A program made the position numbers and the translations under genes. 64,000 nt of DNA from NCBI GenBank assembly GCA_050184585.1, contig JBFXAF010000003.1:310001-374000 (forward strand), written 5' to 3'. Below, piece by piece: positions 35,210 through 44,305 of the stretch. This DNA is from JBFXAF01 sp050184585 (GTDB taxonomy: Bacteria > Pseudomonadota > Alphaproteobacteria > Rhizobiales > Rhizobiaceae). The stretch's first letter is position 1. Each line of letters opens with the position of its first letter. The notes below the pieces were generated by a model, which saw nothing but the letters and a program-made list of their open reading frames with translations, had not been told where the DNA came from and did not search any database.

Positions 35210-36706
35210 ATGATCGACTACGGCCATTTCGTCGGCGGCAAGCACGTCGCCGGCACCAGCGGACGCAGGGCGGACATATTCCAGCCCATGGACGGCACGG
35301 TTCGCGGCACCGTCGCGTTGGCCTCGAAGGCGGACCTCAGGGCGGCGGTCGAGAACGCCAAGGCCGCGCAGCCAGCCTGGGCCGCGACCAACCCACAGCG
35401 TCGCGTGCGCGTGCTGATGAAGTTCCTCGAGCTGGCGGCGCGCGAGAACGATGCGTTGGCCGAGACGCTGGCGCGCGAACACGGCAAGACGATCGCCGAC
35501 GCCAAGGGCGACATCCAGCGCGGCCTCGAAGTGGTCGAGGTCTGCATCGGCGCGCCGCACATGATGAAGGGCGAGTTCACCGACGGCGCCGGCCCCGGCA
35601 TCGACGTCTATTCGATGCGCCAGCCGCTCGGCGTGGTCGCCGGCATCACCCCGTTCAACTTTCCGGCGATGATCCCGCTCTGGAAGATCGCGCCGGCGAT
35701 CGCCGTGGGCAACGCCTTCATCCTCAAGCCCTCGGAGCGCGATCCGGGGGTGCCGCTGAGGATCGCCGAACTGTTCCTCGAGGCAGGGCTTCCCGCCGGC
35801 GTCCTCAACGTCGTCAACGGCGACAAGGAGGCAGTCGATGCGATCCTCGACGATCCGGACATCAAGGCGGTCGGCTTCGTCGGCTCGACTCCGATCGCGC
35901 AGTACATCTATTCGCGCGCAACGGCAAACGGCAAACGCGCCCAGTGCTTCGGCGGCGCCAAGAACCACGCCATCATCATGCCCGACGCCGACATGGACCA
36001 GACCGTCGATGCGCTGATCGGAGCGGGCTACGGCTCGGCCGGAGAGCGCTGCATGGCCGTTTCGGTGGCCGTGCCGGTCGGCAAGGAGACGGCGGACCGG
36101 CTGATCTCCAAGCTCGTCCCCCGCGTCGAGAGCCTGAAGGTCGGCCCGTCGACCGACTCTTCGGCCGACTTCGGCCCGCTGGTGACCAGGCAGGCCCTGG
36201 AGCGGGTGAAGGGCTATGTCGACCACGGCGTCAAGGAAGGCGCCAAGCTGCTGGTCGACGGCCGAGGCTTCAGCATGCAGGGCTACGAGAACGGCTACTA
36301 CATGGGCGGCTGCCTGTTCGACGAGGTGACGCCCGAGATGAAGATCTACAAGGAAGAGATCTTCGGTCCCGTGCTCTCGGTCGTCCGCGCCAAGGGCTAC
36401 GAGGAGGCGATCCAGCTCGCCAACGACCACGAGATGGGCAACGGCGTCGCCATCTTCACCCGCGACGGCGACGCCGCGCGAGACTTCGCCAGCCGGGTCC
36501 AGGTCGGCATGGTCGGCGTCAACGTGCCGATCCCGGTGCCGATCGCCTACTATACCTTCGGCGGCTGGAAGGCGTCTTCATTCGGTGACCTGAACCAGCA
36601 CGGGCCCGACGCGTTCCGCTTCTACACCAAGACCAAGACCGTCACCTCGCGCTGGCCGTCTGGCATCAAGGACGGGGCCGAGTTCGTCATCCCGACGATG
36701 AACTGA
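35210..36706 (+). CDS. mmsA: CoA-acylating methylmalonate-semialdehyde dehydrogenase
   Basis: A 498-residue aldehyde dehydrogenase-superfamily enzyme turning (methyl)malonate semialdehyde into propionyl- or acetyl-CoA, used in valine and inositol breakdown. Family marks are GVVAGITPFNFPAMIPLWKIAPAIA, the nucleophile Cys281 in GSAGERCMAVS, and the C-terminal VGVNVPIPVPIAYYTFGGWK. ATG 35210 follows a GGAG; an ATG at 35186 is less likely. No iol or valine genes are adjacent, so the pathway is open. Followed by a good terminator. Confidence 0.95.
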   Translation: MIDYGHFVGGKHVAGTSGRRADIFQPMDGTVRGTVALASKADLRAAVENAKAAQPAWAATNPQRRVRVLMKFLELAARENDALAETLAREHGKTIADAKGDIQRGLEVVEVCIGAPHMMKGEFTDGAGPGIDVYSMRQPLGVVAGITPFNFPAMIPLWKIAPAIAVGNAFILKPSERDPGVPLRIAELFLEAGLPAGVLNVVNGDKEAVDAILDDPDIKAVGFVGSTPIAQYIYSRATANGKRAQCFGGAKNHAIIMPDADMDQTVDALIGAGYGSAGERCMAVSVAVPVGKETADRLISKLVPRVESLKVGPSTDSSADFGPLVTRQALERVKGYVDHGVKEGAKLLVDGRGFSMQGYENGYYMGGCLFDEVTPEMKIYKEEIFGPVLSVVRAKGYEEAIQLANDHEMGNGVAIFTRDGDAARDFASRVQVGMVGVNVPIPVPIAYYTFGGWKASSFGDLNQHGPDAFRFYTKTKTVTSRWPSGIKDGAEFVIPTMN

Positions 36707-36734
36707 TCCGAGCCAACACCGGCTCTTCCCATCG

Positions 36735-36758
36735 CGCCGGCCTTCGGGCCGGCGTTTT
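36735..36758 (+). terminator. Rho-independent terminator of mmsA
   Basis: CGCCGGCC, TTCG tetraloop, GGCCGGCG, then TTTT: an 8-bp all-GC stem 28 bases after the mmsA stop. The rest of the 201-base gap to the next gene is AT-rich near 36805-36835, with TTGATATCAA (36813-36822) as a small palindrome. Confidence 0.85.
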
Positions 36759-36907
36759 CGTTTGCACCGTTTGGCCAGCAACGCCCTTCCCGATTCATCC
36801 GAGGCAATATAAGTTGATATCAACCATTAGAGATTGCGGATGAAACCGCGACTGGGATCGTTGATGGAGGAGCCGGGCGTTCTTCGGCGGAGAGAGGGAG
36901 GAAGCAA

Positions 36908-37225
36908 ATGACGAAATATCTGCTTGTCTACCACGGCGGCGGTCAGATGCCGGCGTCGGAGGAGGAAGGCAAGAAGGTCATGCAGGCCTGGATGGCGTGG
37001 TTCGGATCGCTCGGAGGTGCCGTCGTCGACGGCGGCAATCCGGTCGGCGCGTCGAAGACCATGCATCCCGGCGGCAAGGTGACCGACGGCGGCGGCGCGA
37101 ACGCCGCGACCGGCTACTCGGTCATCGAGGCGAAGGACGATGCCGACATCGCCAAGAAGGCGAAGGGCTGCCCGCATCTCGCGGATGGCGGCACGATCGA
37201 GATCGCGCCGATCATGGAAATGTAG
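36908..37225 (+). CDS. YCII-related small protein (fourth DGPF-superfamily member)
   Basis: A 105-residue protein starting MTKYLLVYHGGG and ending CPHLADGGTIEIAPIMEM, a pattern of the shorter YCII-like proteins. The DGPF signature itself is replaced by VTDGGGANAATGYSVIEA, so it is a divergent member. GAGGAGG precedes the start. It stands alone, convergent with lysE (stops 3 bases apart). Function unknown. Confidence 0.8.
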   Translation: MTKYLLVYHGGGQMPASEEEGKKVMQAWMAWFGSLGGAVVDGGNPVGASKTMHPGGKVTDGGGANAATGYSVIEAKDDADIAKKAKGCPHLADGGTIEIAPIMEM

Positions 37226-37228
37226 CGG

Positions 37229-37843
37229 CTAGGATCGCGCCGCGATCGCCGCGGCGGCGCCGGCCATCGTACCGGCGCTGACGCGGTTGGCTATCTTCAG
37301 CGCTGTCGGGCTCTTGAGCAGACGCCGCGCCTGCGTGGCGGCCAGCACCCAAGCGAGATCGATGCCCACCAGAATGACCACCATGGTGAGCGTCAACTCC
37401 AGCCATCCAACCATGGTCACCGACGCAAGGTCGATGATCGTCGGCAGCAACGCCAGATAGAACATCATGATCTTCGGGTTACCAAGCGTTACCGCCATGC
37501 CGGCGGCGAACAGCTTCCAGCCGGACCCGCCTTTCGGCAATTCGCCTTCCTTGATCTTCACCGGCGCCGTCCACATCGACCACGCGAGCCAGCAGAGATA
37601 GGCGACGCCAGCCCATTTGATGATGGTGAAGGCGAACTGGAAGGTCTGTGCAACGAAAGCGAGGCCAAACACCGCGCAGGAAAGCCAGATGCCCTCGCCG
37701 ATCCACATCGCGGCGAGAAAGGGCAGAACGTCGCGCGGGCCGCGCGCGATCACCCGTGCGACCAGGGCCGCGATCGATGGACCCGGTGAGCCGGCGGCGA
37801 CCAGCAATGCGCCGGCGAAGACGAGGAGGGAGGTCAGGTCCAT
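37229..37843 (-). CDS. LysE/RhtB-family amino-acid exporter
   Basis: A 204-residue inner-membrane exporter with about six helices. SPGPSIAALVARVIARGPR at about residues 19-37 is the family N-terminal signature, and AAGMAVTLGNPKIMMFYLALLP the mid-protein one. The substrate (homoserine, threonine, lysine or another metabolite) cannot be told. AAGGAG lies upstream of ATG 37843. It is downstream of typA on the same strand with a gap of 140 bases. Confidence 0.9.
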   Translation of the reverse strand: MDLTSLLVFAGALLVAAGSPGPSIAALVARVIARGPRDVLPFLAAMWIGEGIWLSCAVFGLAFVAQTFQFAFTIIKWAGVAYLCWLAWSMWTAPVKIKEGELPKGGSGWKLFAAGMAVTLGNPKIMMFYLALLPTIIDLASVTMVGWLELTLTMVVILVGIDLAWVLAATQARRLLKSPTALKIANRVSAGTMAGAAAAIAARS

Positions 37844-37983
37844 GGCGGGGCTCCTTGGATCCATTCTGCCACAGGCGTGCCGTCCGGTCGAGAAATCGCG
37901 CTTGGGCACTGGCGACGCTCGAAAATGCCTGCGATGCGCTGCACTCGACGCGGATGTCGACCTGCTCGGCAAATAGTGCCGCG

Positions 37984-39810
37984 TCAGGCCGCGCCGGCGG
38001 TCTTCTGCTTGTCGAAGCGCTTGCGCTCGTTGGGATCGAGGTAGAGCTTCCGCAGGCGGATGGTCTTCGGGGTCACCTCGACCAGTTCGTCGTCCTGGAT
38101 CCACGCCAGCGCGCGCTCCAGCGTCATGCGGATCGGCGGGGTGAGGCGCACCGCCTCGTCCTTGCCGGCTGCGCGGATGTTGGTCAGCTTCTTCCCCTTG
38201 AGCACGTTCACCTCGAGGTCGTTGTCCCTCGAATGGATGCCGATGATCATGCCCTGGTAGACCTTGACGCCGGGGTCGATCACCATCGGGCCGCGATCCT
38301 CCAGGTTCCACATGGCGTAGGCAACCGCCTCGCCCTGCTCGTTGGAGATCAGCACGCCGTTGGTGCGGCCGGGAATGTCGCCCTTGTACGTCTCATAGGC
38401 GTGGAACAGCCGGTTCATCACGGCCGTGCCGCGTGTGTCGGTCAGCAACTCCGACTGATAGCCGATCAGGCCGCGGGTCGGGGCATGGAAGACGAGGCGC
38501 TGGCGGTTGCCGCCCGACGGTCGAAGCTCGACCATCTCGGCCTTCCGCTCCGACATCTTCTGCACGACGATGCCGGAATGCTCCTCGTCGACGTCGATGA
38601 CGACCTCCTCGACCGGCTCGAGCAGGTCTCCGTTCTCGGCCTTCTGCATGACGACGCGCGGGCGCGACACGGCAATCTCGAAGCCCTCGCGACGCATCGT
38701 CTCGATCAGGACGGCGAGTTGCAGTTCGCCCCGGCCGGACACGTAATACGAATCCTTGTCGGCCGATTCCTCGATCTTGAGGGCGACATTGCCTTCGGCC
38801 TCGCGCATGAGCCGGTCACGGATGACCCGGCTGGTCACCTTGTCGCCCTCGGTGCCGGCGAGCGGGCTGTCGTTGACGATGAAGGACATGGTGACGGTCG
38901 GCGGGTCGATCGGCTGCGCGTGAAGCGGCTCGGTGACGGACGGATCGCAGAACGTGTCGGCGACGGTGCCTTTGGAGAGACCGGCGATGGCGACGATATC
39001 GCCCGCCTGCGCCTCGTCGATCGGCTGCCGCTCGAGACCCCGGAAGGCGAGAATCTTCGAGACGCGGCCGGTCTCGACCACCGTACCGTCATGGTGCAGC
39101 ACCTTGACGGGCTGGTTGGACCGGATGGATCCGGATTCGATGCGGCCGGTGATGATGCGGCCCAGAAACGGATTGGCCTCCAGCAGGGTCCCGATCATGC
39201 GGAACGGACCTGCGTGAACGACCGGCTCGGGTACGTGCTTGAGGACGAGATCGAACAGCGGCGCCAGGCCCTGGTCCTTGGGGCCTTCCGGCTTTTCGGC
39301 CATCCAGCCGTCGCGCCCCGAACCATACAGGATCGGAAAATCGAGCTGCTCGTCGGTGGCGTCGAGCGCGGCGAAGAGGTCAAACACCTCGTTGACGACC
39401 TCGATGTGGCGCGCATCGGGGCGGTCGATCTTGTTGATGGCGACGATCGGCCTCAGCCCGACCTTCAGCGCCTTGCCGACGACGAACTTGGTCTGCGGCA
39501 TCGGGCCCTCGGCGGCGTCGACAAGCACGATGGCCGAATCCACCATGGACAGGATGCGCTCCACCTCGCCGCCGAAGTCGGCGTGCCCGGGCGTATCGAC
39601 GATGTTGATGCGCGTGCCTTTCCAGTCGACCGACGTGGCCTTGGCGAGGATGGTGATGCCGCGCTCCTTCTCCAGGTCGTTGGAGTCCATCGCGCGTTCG
39701 GCGACGCGCTGGTTCTCGCGGAACGAGCCCGACTGTCTGAGGAGTTGGTCGACCAGCGTCGTCTTGCCATGGTCGACATGCGCGATGATCGCGATGTTGC
39801 GCAGTTTCAT
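37984..39810 (-). CDS. typA: Translational GTPase TypA/BipA
   Basis: A 608-residue ribosome-associated GTPase needed in stress and cold and for ribosome assembly. G1 AHVDHGKTT is at residues 10-18; G2/G3 contain RGITILAK and DTPGHADFGGEVER; G4 is NKIDR. Then come EF-G-like domains and the TypA-specific C-terminal domain ending in a lysine-rich tail. Length normal. A GC-perfect hairpin lies in its short leader. Confidence 0.97.
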   Translation of the reverse strand: MKLRNIAIIAHVDHGKTTLVDQLLRQSGSFRENQRVAERAMDSNDLEKERGITILAKATSVDWKGTRINIVDTPGHADFGGEVERILSMVDSAIVLVDAAEGPMPQTKFVVGKALKVGLRPIVAINKIDRPDARHIEVVNEVFDLFAALDATDEQLDFPILYGSGRDGWMAEKPEGPKDQGLAPLFDLVLKHVPEPVVHAGPFRMIGTLLEANPFLGRIITGRIESGSIRSNQPVKVLHHDGTVVETGRVSKILAFRGLERQPIDEAQAGDIVAIAGLSKGTVADTFCDPSVTEPLHAQPIDPPTVTMSFIVNDSPLAGTEGDKVTSRVIRDRLMREAEGNVALKIEESADKDSYYVSGRGELQLAVLIETMRREGFEIAVSRPRVVMQKAENGDLLEPVEEVVIDVDEEHSGIVVQKMSERKAEMVELRPSGGNRQRLVFHAPTRGLIGYQSELLTDTRGTAVMNRLFHAYETYKGDIPGRTNGVLISNEQGEAVAYAMWNLEDRGPMVIDPGVKVYQGMIIGIHSRDNDLEVNVLKGKKLTNIRAAGKDEAVRLTPPIRMTLERALAWIQDDELVEVTPKTIRLRKLYLDPNERKRFDKQKTAGAA

Positions 39811-39832
39811 GATGTCTTCCGGGAATCGAGAA

Positions 39833-39852
39833 GGCGCGCCCTCGGGCGCGCC
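39833..39852 (-). terminator. Hairpin between aldo/keto reductase gene and typA
   Basis: GGCGCGCC, CTCG tetraloop, GGCGCGCC: a perfect 8-bp stem 50 bases after the reductase stop and 23 bases before typA. In the minus direction TTCTCG follows, so the U-tract is poor. It may be a weak terminator or a structured typA leader. Confidence 0.5.
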
Positions 39853-39902
39853 GTGTTGCGCGGGCTATTACCGGTTTTTCCGCGGATGCGAAAGAGGGCG
39901 GT

Positions 39903-40886
39903 TCAGCAGTAGTGTTCGATCGCCGCGTACTGTGCGTCGGAATAGCGCGGTCCATGCGCGAATCCCACCGGCAGCACCGCCTCCACCTCCGCCAGGTCGG
40001 AGGGGGAAAGCGCAATCTCGGCGGCCTTGGCGCATTGCCTCAGATGGTCCGCGCTGCGCGTGCCGGGGATCGGAATCACATGACTCCCCTTGGCCAGCGT
40101 CCAGGCGATGGCAAGAGCGGCTGCCGAATATCCTCGATGCCGGGCGAAGGAGACGAACTTCGCCACCGCCGCGGCGTTGCGCGAAAAGTTGGGCTCCTGG
40201 AAGCGGGGGTTCGACCTCCGGAAATCGGTCTGCGCGAAAGCCTCGGGTTGAGGGGGGCGATCGGTCAGCATGCCGCGCGCCACGGGCGAGAAGGCGACGA
40301 GCGCGGCGCCCAGCCGTTCGCATGCCTGCAGCAGGCCGAGTTCAGGCTGCCTGGTCCACAATGAATACTCGTTCTGGACGGCCATCACCGGGTGTATCGC
40401 CGCGGCCTGTTCCAGCGTGTAGGGCGCGATCTCGGAGAAGCCGATGCCGCCGATCTTGCCCTCGTCCTTGAACCTGACCAGGGTGTCCATGACCTCCTCG
40501 ACGGGGACGCGGTGATCGCGACGGTGGATATAGTAGAGCGCCACATGCTCGACGCCGAGGCGCTTGAGCGAGCCTTCGAGTTCCTTGCGCAGATAGTCCG
40601 CGGAGTTCTCGAAATGCCGAGGCGGCCCCAGGGCGATCCCACCTTTCGTCGCGATCGTGAATCGGCCGGGATGATGCTTGATGAAGGCGCCCACGATCTC
40701 CTCGGAGCGCCCGGCGCCATAGATGTTCGACGTGTCTATGTGGGTGATGCCCAGCTCCAGCGCGGCGCGAAGCGTCGCATGGCTCTCCTCCACGGTCGCC
40801 TGGCCATAGGCCCCCGCGAAACTCATGCAGCCGAGGCCTACCGCCCCGACCAGCGGACCATCCTTGCCAAACCTGCGCTGTTCCAT
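39903..40886 (-). CDS. Aldo/keto reductase
   Basis: A 327-residue NADPH-dependent oxidoreductase of the AKR11/13-like group. GLGCMSFAGAYGQA is near the start. The catalytic set is Asp/Tyr in HIDTSNIYGAG, Lys in TKGGIALG and His in YYIHRRD. The NADPH-site signature IPIPGTRSADHLRQC is at about residue 277. Substrate unknown. Same strand as typA, 92 bases upstream. Confidence 0.93.
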   Translation of the reverse strand: MEQRRFGKDGPLVGAVGLGCMSFAGAYGQATVEESHATLRAALELGITHIDTSNIYGAGRSEEIVGAFIKHHPGRFTIATKGGIALGPPRHFENSADYLRKELEGSLKRLGVEHVALYYIHRRDHRVPVEEVMDTLVRFKDEGKIGGIGFSEIAPYTLEQAAAIHPVMAVQNEYSLWTRQPELGLLQACERLGAALVAFSPVARGMLTDRPPQPEAFAQTDFRRSNPRFQEPNFSRNAAAVAKFVSFARHRGYSAAALAIAWTLAKGSHVIPIPGTRSADHLRQCAKAAEIALSPSDLAEVEAVLPVGFAHGPRYSDAQYAAIEHYC

Positions 40887-41009
40887 CCGTCATCCCCACC
40901 GCGACTGCGGCGCCGGGATAACAGCATTGGCGACGCCTGTGAATGTCGGAGGCGTCTCCGGATCCTCCAGTCCTGGAACAGATCGAGGCGGTTCTCTCGA
41001 GAAAGCTGC

Positions 41010-41696
41010 TCAGACGGATCCATCAAACGTCTCAAGGATCGCGACGAGGTCGTCCGGTTTGTCGATCGCCACATCATGGCCGCAAGCGATGCGGTGGACG
41101 CTCCAGTCGGCTCTTCCTTCGAACTCAGATAGCGAGCCGCCAATGGCTCCGTCCCAGCCGGTTGCCTGCACGAATGCCTTCCTCGGAACCCGTTCGTACG
41201 CCCCGGTGACCCTTACGCGCCCAGTGAAGGTCCCCGCCGGCTGAGGCGTCGCCTTGGCGTTGACCCAGATGCGGTCCGCATCGTCGAGATAGTCCCCTAA
41301 CACCGCCGGCGGCGCGTCTATCAGGCGGTCGGCCGGCACCTGCCAGTCCGGCGAGAAGTCGGCGAAGGCCTGGCCGTCCTTGGGAATGAAGGCATCGACA
41401 TAGACGATGGCGGCGAGTCGGTCCCCAACCTCCTCGACGGCGGCCGTGGCGACGAAGCCGCCATAGGAATGCGCGACCAGGACGACATCCTGAAGGTCCT
41501 TCCAGCGTATCTCGTTGACGATGTCGGCGACATGGGTCTCGAAGCCGATCTGCGGGCCAGCGAGATGGGAACGTTCGCCAAGGCCGGAGAGCGTCGGCAC
41601 GACGACTCGATGGCCTTGCGCAGTCAATCGATCGCCCACGCGCACCCAGGCCCATGCTCCGGCCCATGCCCCATGAACTATGACGAATGTCGTCAT
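41010..41696 (-). CDS. Alpha/beta hydrolase, salicylate-esterase-like
   Basis: A 228-residue cytoplasmic hydrolase. VIVHGAWAGAWAW holds the oxyanion region, and AHSYGGFVA gives the nucleophile elbow (Ser about residue 80). AIVYVDAFIP and CGHDVAIDKPDDL, with the catalytic His, complete the set. It resembles the plant-type methyl-ester/salicylate-binding family found in bacteria. GAGGA precedes ATG 41696. It is divergent from the HxlR regulator, which probably controls it. Confidence 0.88.
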   Translation of the reverse strand: MTTFVIVHGAWAGAWAWVRVGDRLTAQGHRVVVPTLSGLGERSHLAGPQIGFETHVADIVNEIRWKDLQDVVLVAHSYGGFVATAAVEEVGDRLAAIVYVDAFIPKDGQAFADFSPDWQVPADRLIDAPPAVLGDYLDDADRIWVNAKATPQPAGTFTGRVRVTGAYERVPRKAFVQATGWDGAIGGSLSEFEGRADWSVHRIACGHDVAIDKPDDLVAILETFDGSV

Positions 41697-41822
41697 CGGA
41701 TTCTCCTCGCGGCTCTTGATGGTGGTTTCGTCGAAACCAACGGGTTGGTTGGACCAGCGGTGTTCATGTCTTTCCGGATCAACCCAAATCTGCTTGCGTT
41801 TCACAACTGGTATGAGGTTGCT

Positions 41823-41852
41823 AACCGATCTGCTTGCCTATTGCAATCGGTT
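41823..41852. promoter_or_regulatory. Putative HxlR operator
   Basis: AACCGAT (41823-41829) and ATCGGTT (41846-41852) are perfect inverted copies separated by 16 bases, ending 18 bases before the HxlR start in the 173-base divergent region. The dimeric winged helix of HxlR proteins binds such dyads. A further AACCAACGGGTTGGTT palindrome-like stretch lies near 41737-41752, closer to the hydrolase. Confidence 0.5.
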
Positions 41853-41869
41853 TTTGCTACAGATGACCG

Positions 41870-42391
41870 ATGAACCTGACTCAACGTTCCGGCTGCCCCA
41901 TAAACCTGTCGATCGAGGTATTCGGCGACCGCTGGTCGCTCCTCATTCTCCGCGACATGATGTTCGGCGGCAAAAGGCACTTCCGCGAATTGCTGCGCTC
42001 GGAGGAAGGGATCGCGTCGAACATCCTCGCGGACCGGCTGAAGCAGTTGGTCGAGATCGGCATGCTGACGAAGGCGGACGATCCGAGCCACAAGCAGAAA
42101 GCCGTCTACAGCCTGACCGAAATGGCGATCACCATGGTTCCGATCATGGCCCATCTCGGCGCCTGGGGGCGACGGTGGCTCCCGGCGAGCCCGGAGCTTA
42201 CGATCCGCGCCGAGCTGATGGAAAAGGGCGGTCCGGCGCTGTGGGAGCGCTTCATGGAAGAATTGCGCGGCGAACATCTCGGCCACCCGCATGGCGGCGT
42301 CGCCGCGCTGCAGGCTGGTTCGGTACGAGCGGAGCTTCAAGCGGCGTATGAGGCCGCGCTCGCCCGATCGTCTCCGGCCCGCCCGGCCTAG
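41870..42391 (+). CDS. HxlR-family transcriptional regulator
   Basis: A 173-residue winged-helix regulator. SGCPINLSIEVFGDRWSLLILRDMMFG has the redox-competent N-terminal Cys9, and FRELLRSEEGIASNILADRLKQL the recognition helix. MLTKADDPSHKQKAVYSLTE is the wing. HxlR proteins often sense aldehydes, quinones or oxidants through that cysteine. A C-terminal extension of about 60 residues is longer than usual. Divergent from the alpha/beta hydrolase. Confidence 0.92.
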   Translation: MNLTQRSGCPINLSIEVFGDRWSLLILRDMMFGGKRHFRELLRSEEGIASNILADRLKQLVEIGMLTKADDPSHKQKAVYSLTEMAITMVPIMAHLGAWGRRWLPASPELTIRAELMEKGGPALWERFMEELRGEHLGHPHGGVAALQAGSVRAELQAAYEAALARSSPARPA

Positions 42392-42403
42392 TCTCCCCAC
42401 CGC

Positions 42404-43591
42404 CTATTCGGCTGCGGCCCTGCCGGCTTCGGCGCGGCGTTCCGACCAGGCTTCGAGCCATTCCCTGCCCTGCATCTCCACCAGCCGCGAGGCGGTGCGG
42501 GCGAACTCGAAGGCTTCAGGCCCGCGCTTGCCCCGGTGAAGGGCGTCGGGGGCGGCGGCGGCGCTGAGCACGAGCCTGGCCTTGTGTTCGTAGAGCGTGT
42601 CGATGAGCAGGATAAAGCGTTTCGCCTCGTTGCGGGTGGACTCGTCCATGATGGGCACATGCTCGACGAAGAGCGTGTCGAAGCGGGCGGCGATCGCCAG
42701 ATAGTCGCGGGCGCCGAGCGGCTTCTGGCACAGGTCGGCGAACGAGAACCGCGCGGCGCGGCCTGCCGCAAGCGGCACCGAGACGATACGGCCTTTCACG
42801 GTGATGTCGCCCGCCGCCACCGGATGTCCGGCGGTCATGGCCTTCCAGGCCTCGTCGATCCCGCGGGCGGCCTCCTCGTCGTCGGGCGTCAGGTAGACGG
42901 GCAGCCGGTTCAACTTTTCCTGCCGGTAATCCTTCGCGGCATCCAGGACGAGAACTTCGGCACGGCTCTTCAGCAGACTGACGAAAGGCGTGAAGAGCTG
43001 GCGATTGAGCCCGTCGCGATAGAGATCGTCAGGGGGCACGTTCGAGGTCGCGACCAGCACGACGCCCTCCGCGAAAAGCGCCGAGAACAACCTGGACAGG
43101 ATCATCGCGTCGGTGATGTCGGTCACGGAGAATTCGTCGAAGCACAGCACCCACGCTTCCTCGGCAAGCGCGCGCGCCACCGGCTGGATCGGGTCGTCCT
43201 CGCGGGCAGTGCCCTCCTTGCGCGCCTGCCGCTGGTGCTGGATACGGTCCTGCACCTCCGCCATGAAGTCGTTGAAGTGGACGCGCCGCTTGCGCCGCAC
43301 GGGAAGCAGCGCGAAGAACATGTCCATGAGCATGGTCTTGCCGCGACCGACCCCGCCGACGAGATAGAGGCCTTTCGGCGCTTCTCGCGAAGCCCGCTTC
43401 TTGGCGAACAGCCAGCCGAGCGCGCTCGACTTCGCCGCCAATCGGCTGGCGGCGATCTCGGCGGCGAGCCTGTCGAGGGCTTTCGCGGCTGCCCGTTGCG
43501 CCGGATCGTTCTCCAGCGCGCCGGTCTCCACGAGATGATGGTATTGATCGGCGACCGAGGCTTGCGTCTTCAGGCCATCGCGGAGATGCAT
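42404..43591 (-). CDS. zapE: Cell division protein ZapE (AFG1-like ATPase)
   Basis: A 395-residue P-loop ATPase of the AFG1/LACE1 family; ZapE affects the Z ring under stress. Walker A is GGVGRGKTMLMDMF (about residues 77-90), Walker B WVLCFDEF, and sensor motif VLVATSNVPPDDLYRDGLNRQLF. Length normal for alphaproteobacteria. Omp19 is the next gene, convergent in neither direction: the Omp19 gene lies upstream on the same strand with 46 bases between. Confidence 0.94.
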   Translation of the reverse strand: MHLRDGLKTQASVADQYHHLVETGALENDPAQRAAAKALDRLAAEIAASRLAAKSSALGWLFAKKRASREAPKGLYLVGGVGRGKTMLMDMFFALLPVRRKRRVHFNDFMAEVQDRIQHQRQARKEGTAREDDPIQPVARALAEEAWVLCFDEFSVTDITDAMILSRLFSALFAEGVVLVATSNVPPDDLYRDGLNRQLFTPFVSLLKSRAEVLVLDAAKDYRQEKLNRLPVYLTPDDEEAARGIDEAWKAMTAGHPVAAGDITVKGRIVSVPLAAGRAARFSFADLCQKPLGARDYLAIAARFDTLFVEHVPIMDESTRNEAKRFILLIDTLYEHKARLVLSAAAAPDALHRGKRGPEAFEFARTASRLVEMQGREWLEAWSERRAEAGRAAAE

Positions 43592-43637
43592 AGGGAGAGC
43601 CGGAACCCATAGCGTGGCGGGAGCGCCCGCCGCGCGA

Positions 43638-44171
43638 TCAGCGAGTCAGCGAGACCGGGATACCACTTTCGGTCTGGCCGTCAAAGCGTTCGGCTCCCGA
43701 CGAATAGAGGCGGGCGAGTACGCCGCCGCCCTCGTCATGCAGGGTCAACTGCTTGCCCGCGACATTCCACGACTTCACGCCGTCGAGGGGAGCCGGGCAA
43801 CGCAGCGGACCGGCTCGGAAACCCGCGCCAAACTTGGTCTGTGGCGTCGCGACCTTGCAGCTTTGTCCAGAAACGCTGGCATTCCAGACGCCCGCGACCG
43901 AGCCGGCGGTCAGATCCGGAGCATTCGCGGGAGGAGCGGCGGCGGCGACCGTCGTGCCCGGAGCAGCTCCGGGCGGCGGCGGGAATGCGGCCGGATCGGT
44001 CGGCCCGGTCGGGGGCGGCAGCGGCTCGGCCGTAACCGATCCCGCCGGAGCAGCCGCCAGCGGCGCGGGCTGCGAGGTATCGAGCGCCGATAGGCGCGAG
44101 CTGCTGCAACCAGCCGCAGCGAGCGCCGCGACCGTTAGCAGCGCGAGCCCGCGCAATCCCGAGACAACCAT
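43638..44171 (-). CDS. omp19: Omp19-type outer-membrane lipoprotein, protease inhibitor domain
   Basis: A 177-residue lipoprotein. A signal peptide ends in lipobox AAAGCSSSRL (lipidated Cys about residue 22). A proline/alanine-rich linker of about 65 residues follows. The Inh-like beta-barrel has GVWNASVSGQSCKVATPQ, RAGPLRCPAPL and LYSSGAERFDGQT. The match to Brucella Omp19, which inhibits proteases and is immunogenic, is close from linker to C terminus. Two cysteines (GQSCK and LRCP) can form the usual disulfide. GGAGG precedes ATG 44171. Confidence 0.9.
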   Translation of the reverse strand: MVVSGLRGLALLTVAALAAAGCSSSRLSALDTSQPAPLAAAPAGSVTAEPLPPPTGPTDPAAFPPPPGAAPGTTVAAAAPPANAPDLTAGSVAGVWNASVSGQSCKVATPQTKFGAGFRAGPLRCPAPLDGVKSWNVAGKQLTLHDEGGGVLARLYSSGAERFDGQTESGIPVSLTR

Positions 44172-44279
44172 CAAAACCTCCGTCCGGCCTTTCGGCCGAT
44201 CCCCGCCAGCCAATCCGGCGATGGTGGCGAAATTGCATCCGCTTGTGGTTAATATACGGTTTCACGGCAAAAATGTTGC

Positions 44280-44305
44280 AGGACTGCCCGGAACGGGGCG
44301 GTCCT
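44280..44305 (-). terminator. Hairpin at the 3' end of the VOC gene
   Basis: AGGACTGCCC and GGGCGGTCCT pair (one G-U) around a 6-base loop and overlap the VOC stop codon. In the minus direction a TTTTT tract follows about 7 bases later. Plausible terminator between the VOC gene and omp19. Confidence 0.5.

Noticed and set aside
37648..39912. Very long open frame on the plus strand (754 codons) opposite typA
   Set aside because: Its composition is arginine/aspartate/glycine rich with no family motif, while the minus strand encodes a complete TypA. Long antisense frames are expected in GC-rich genes.
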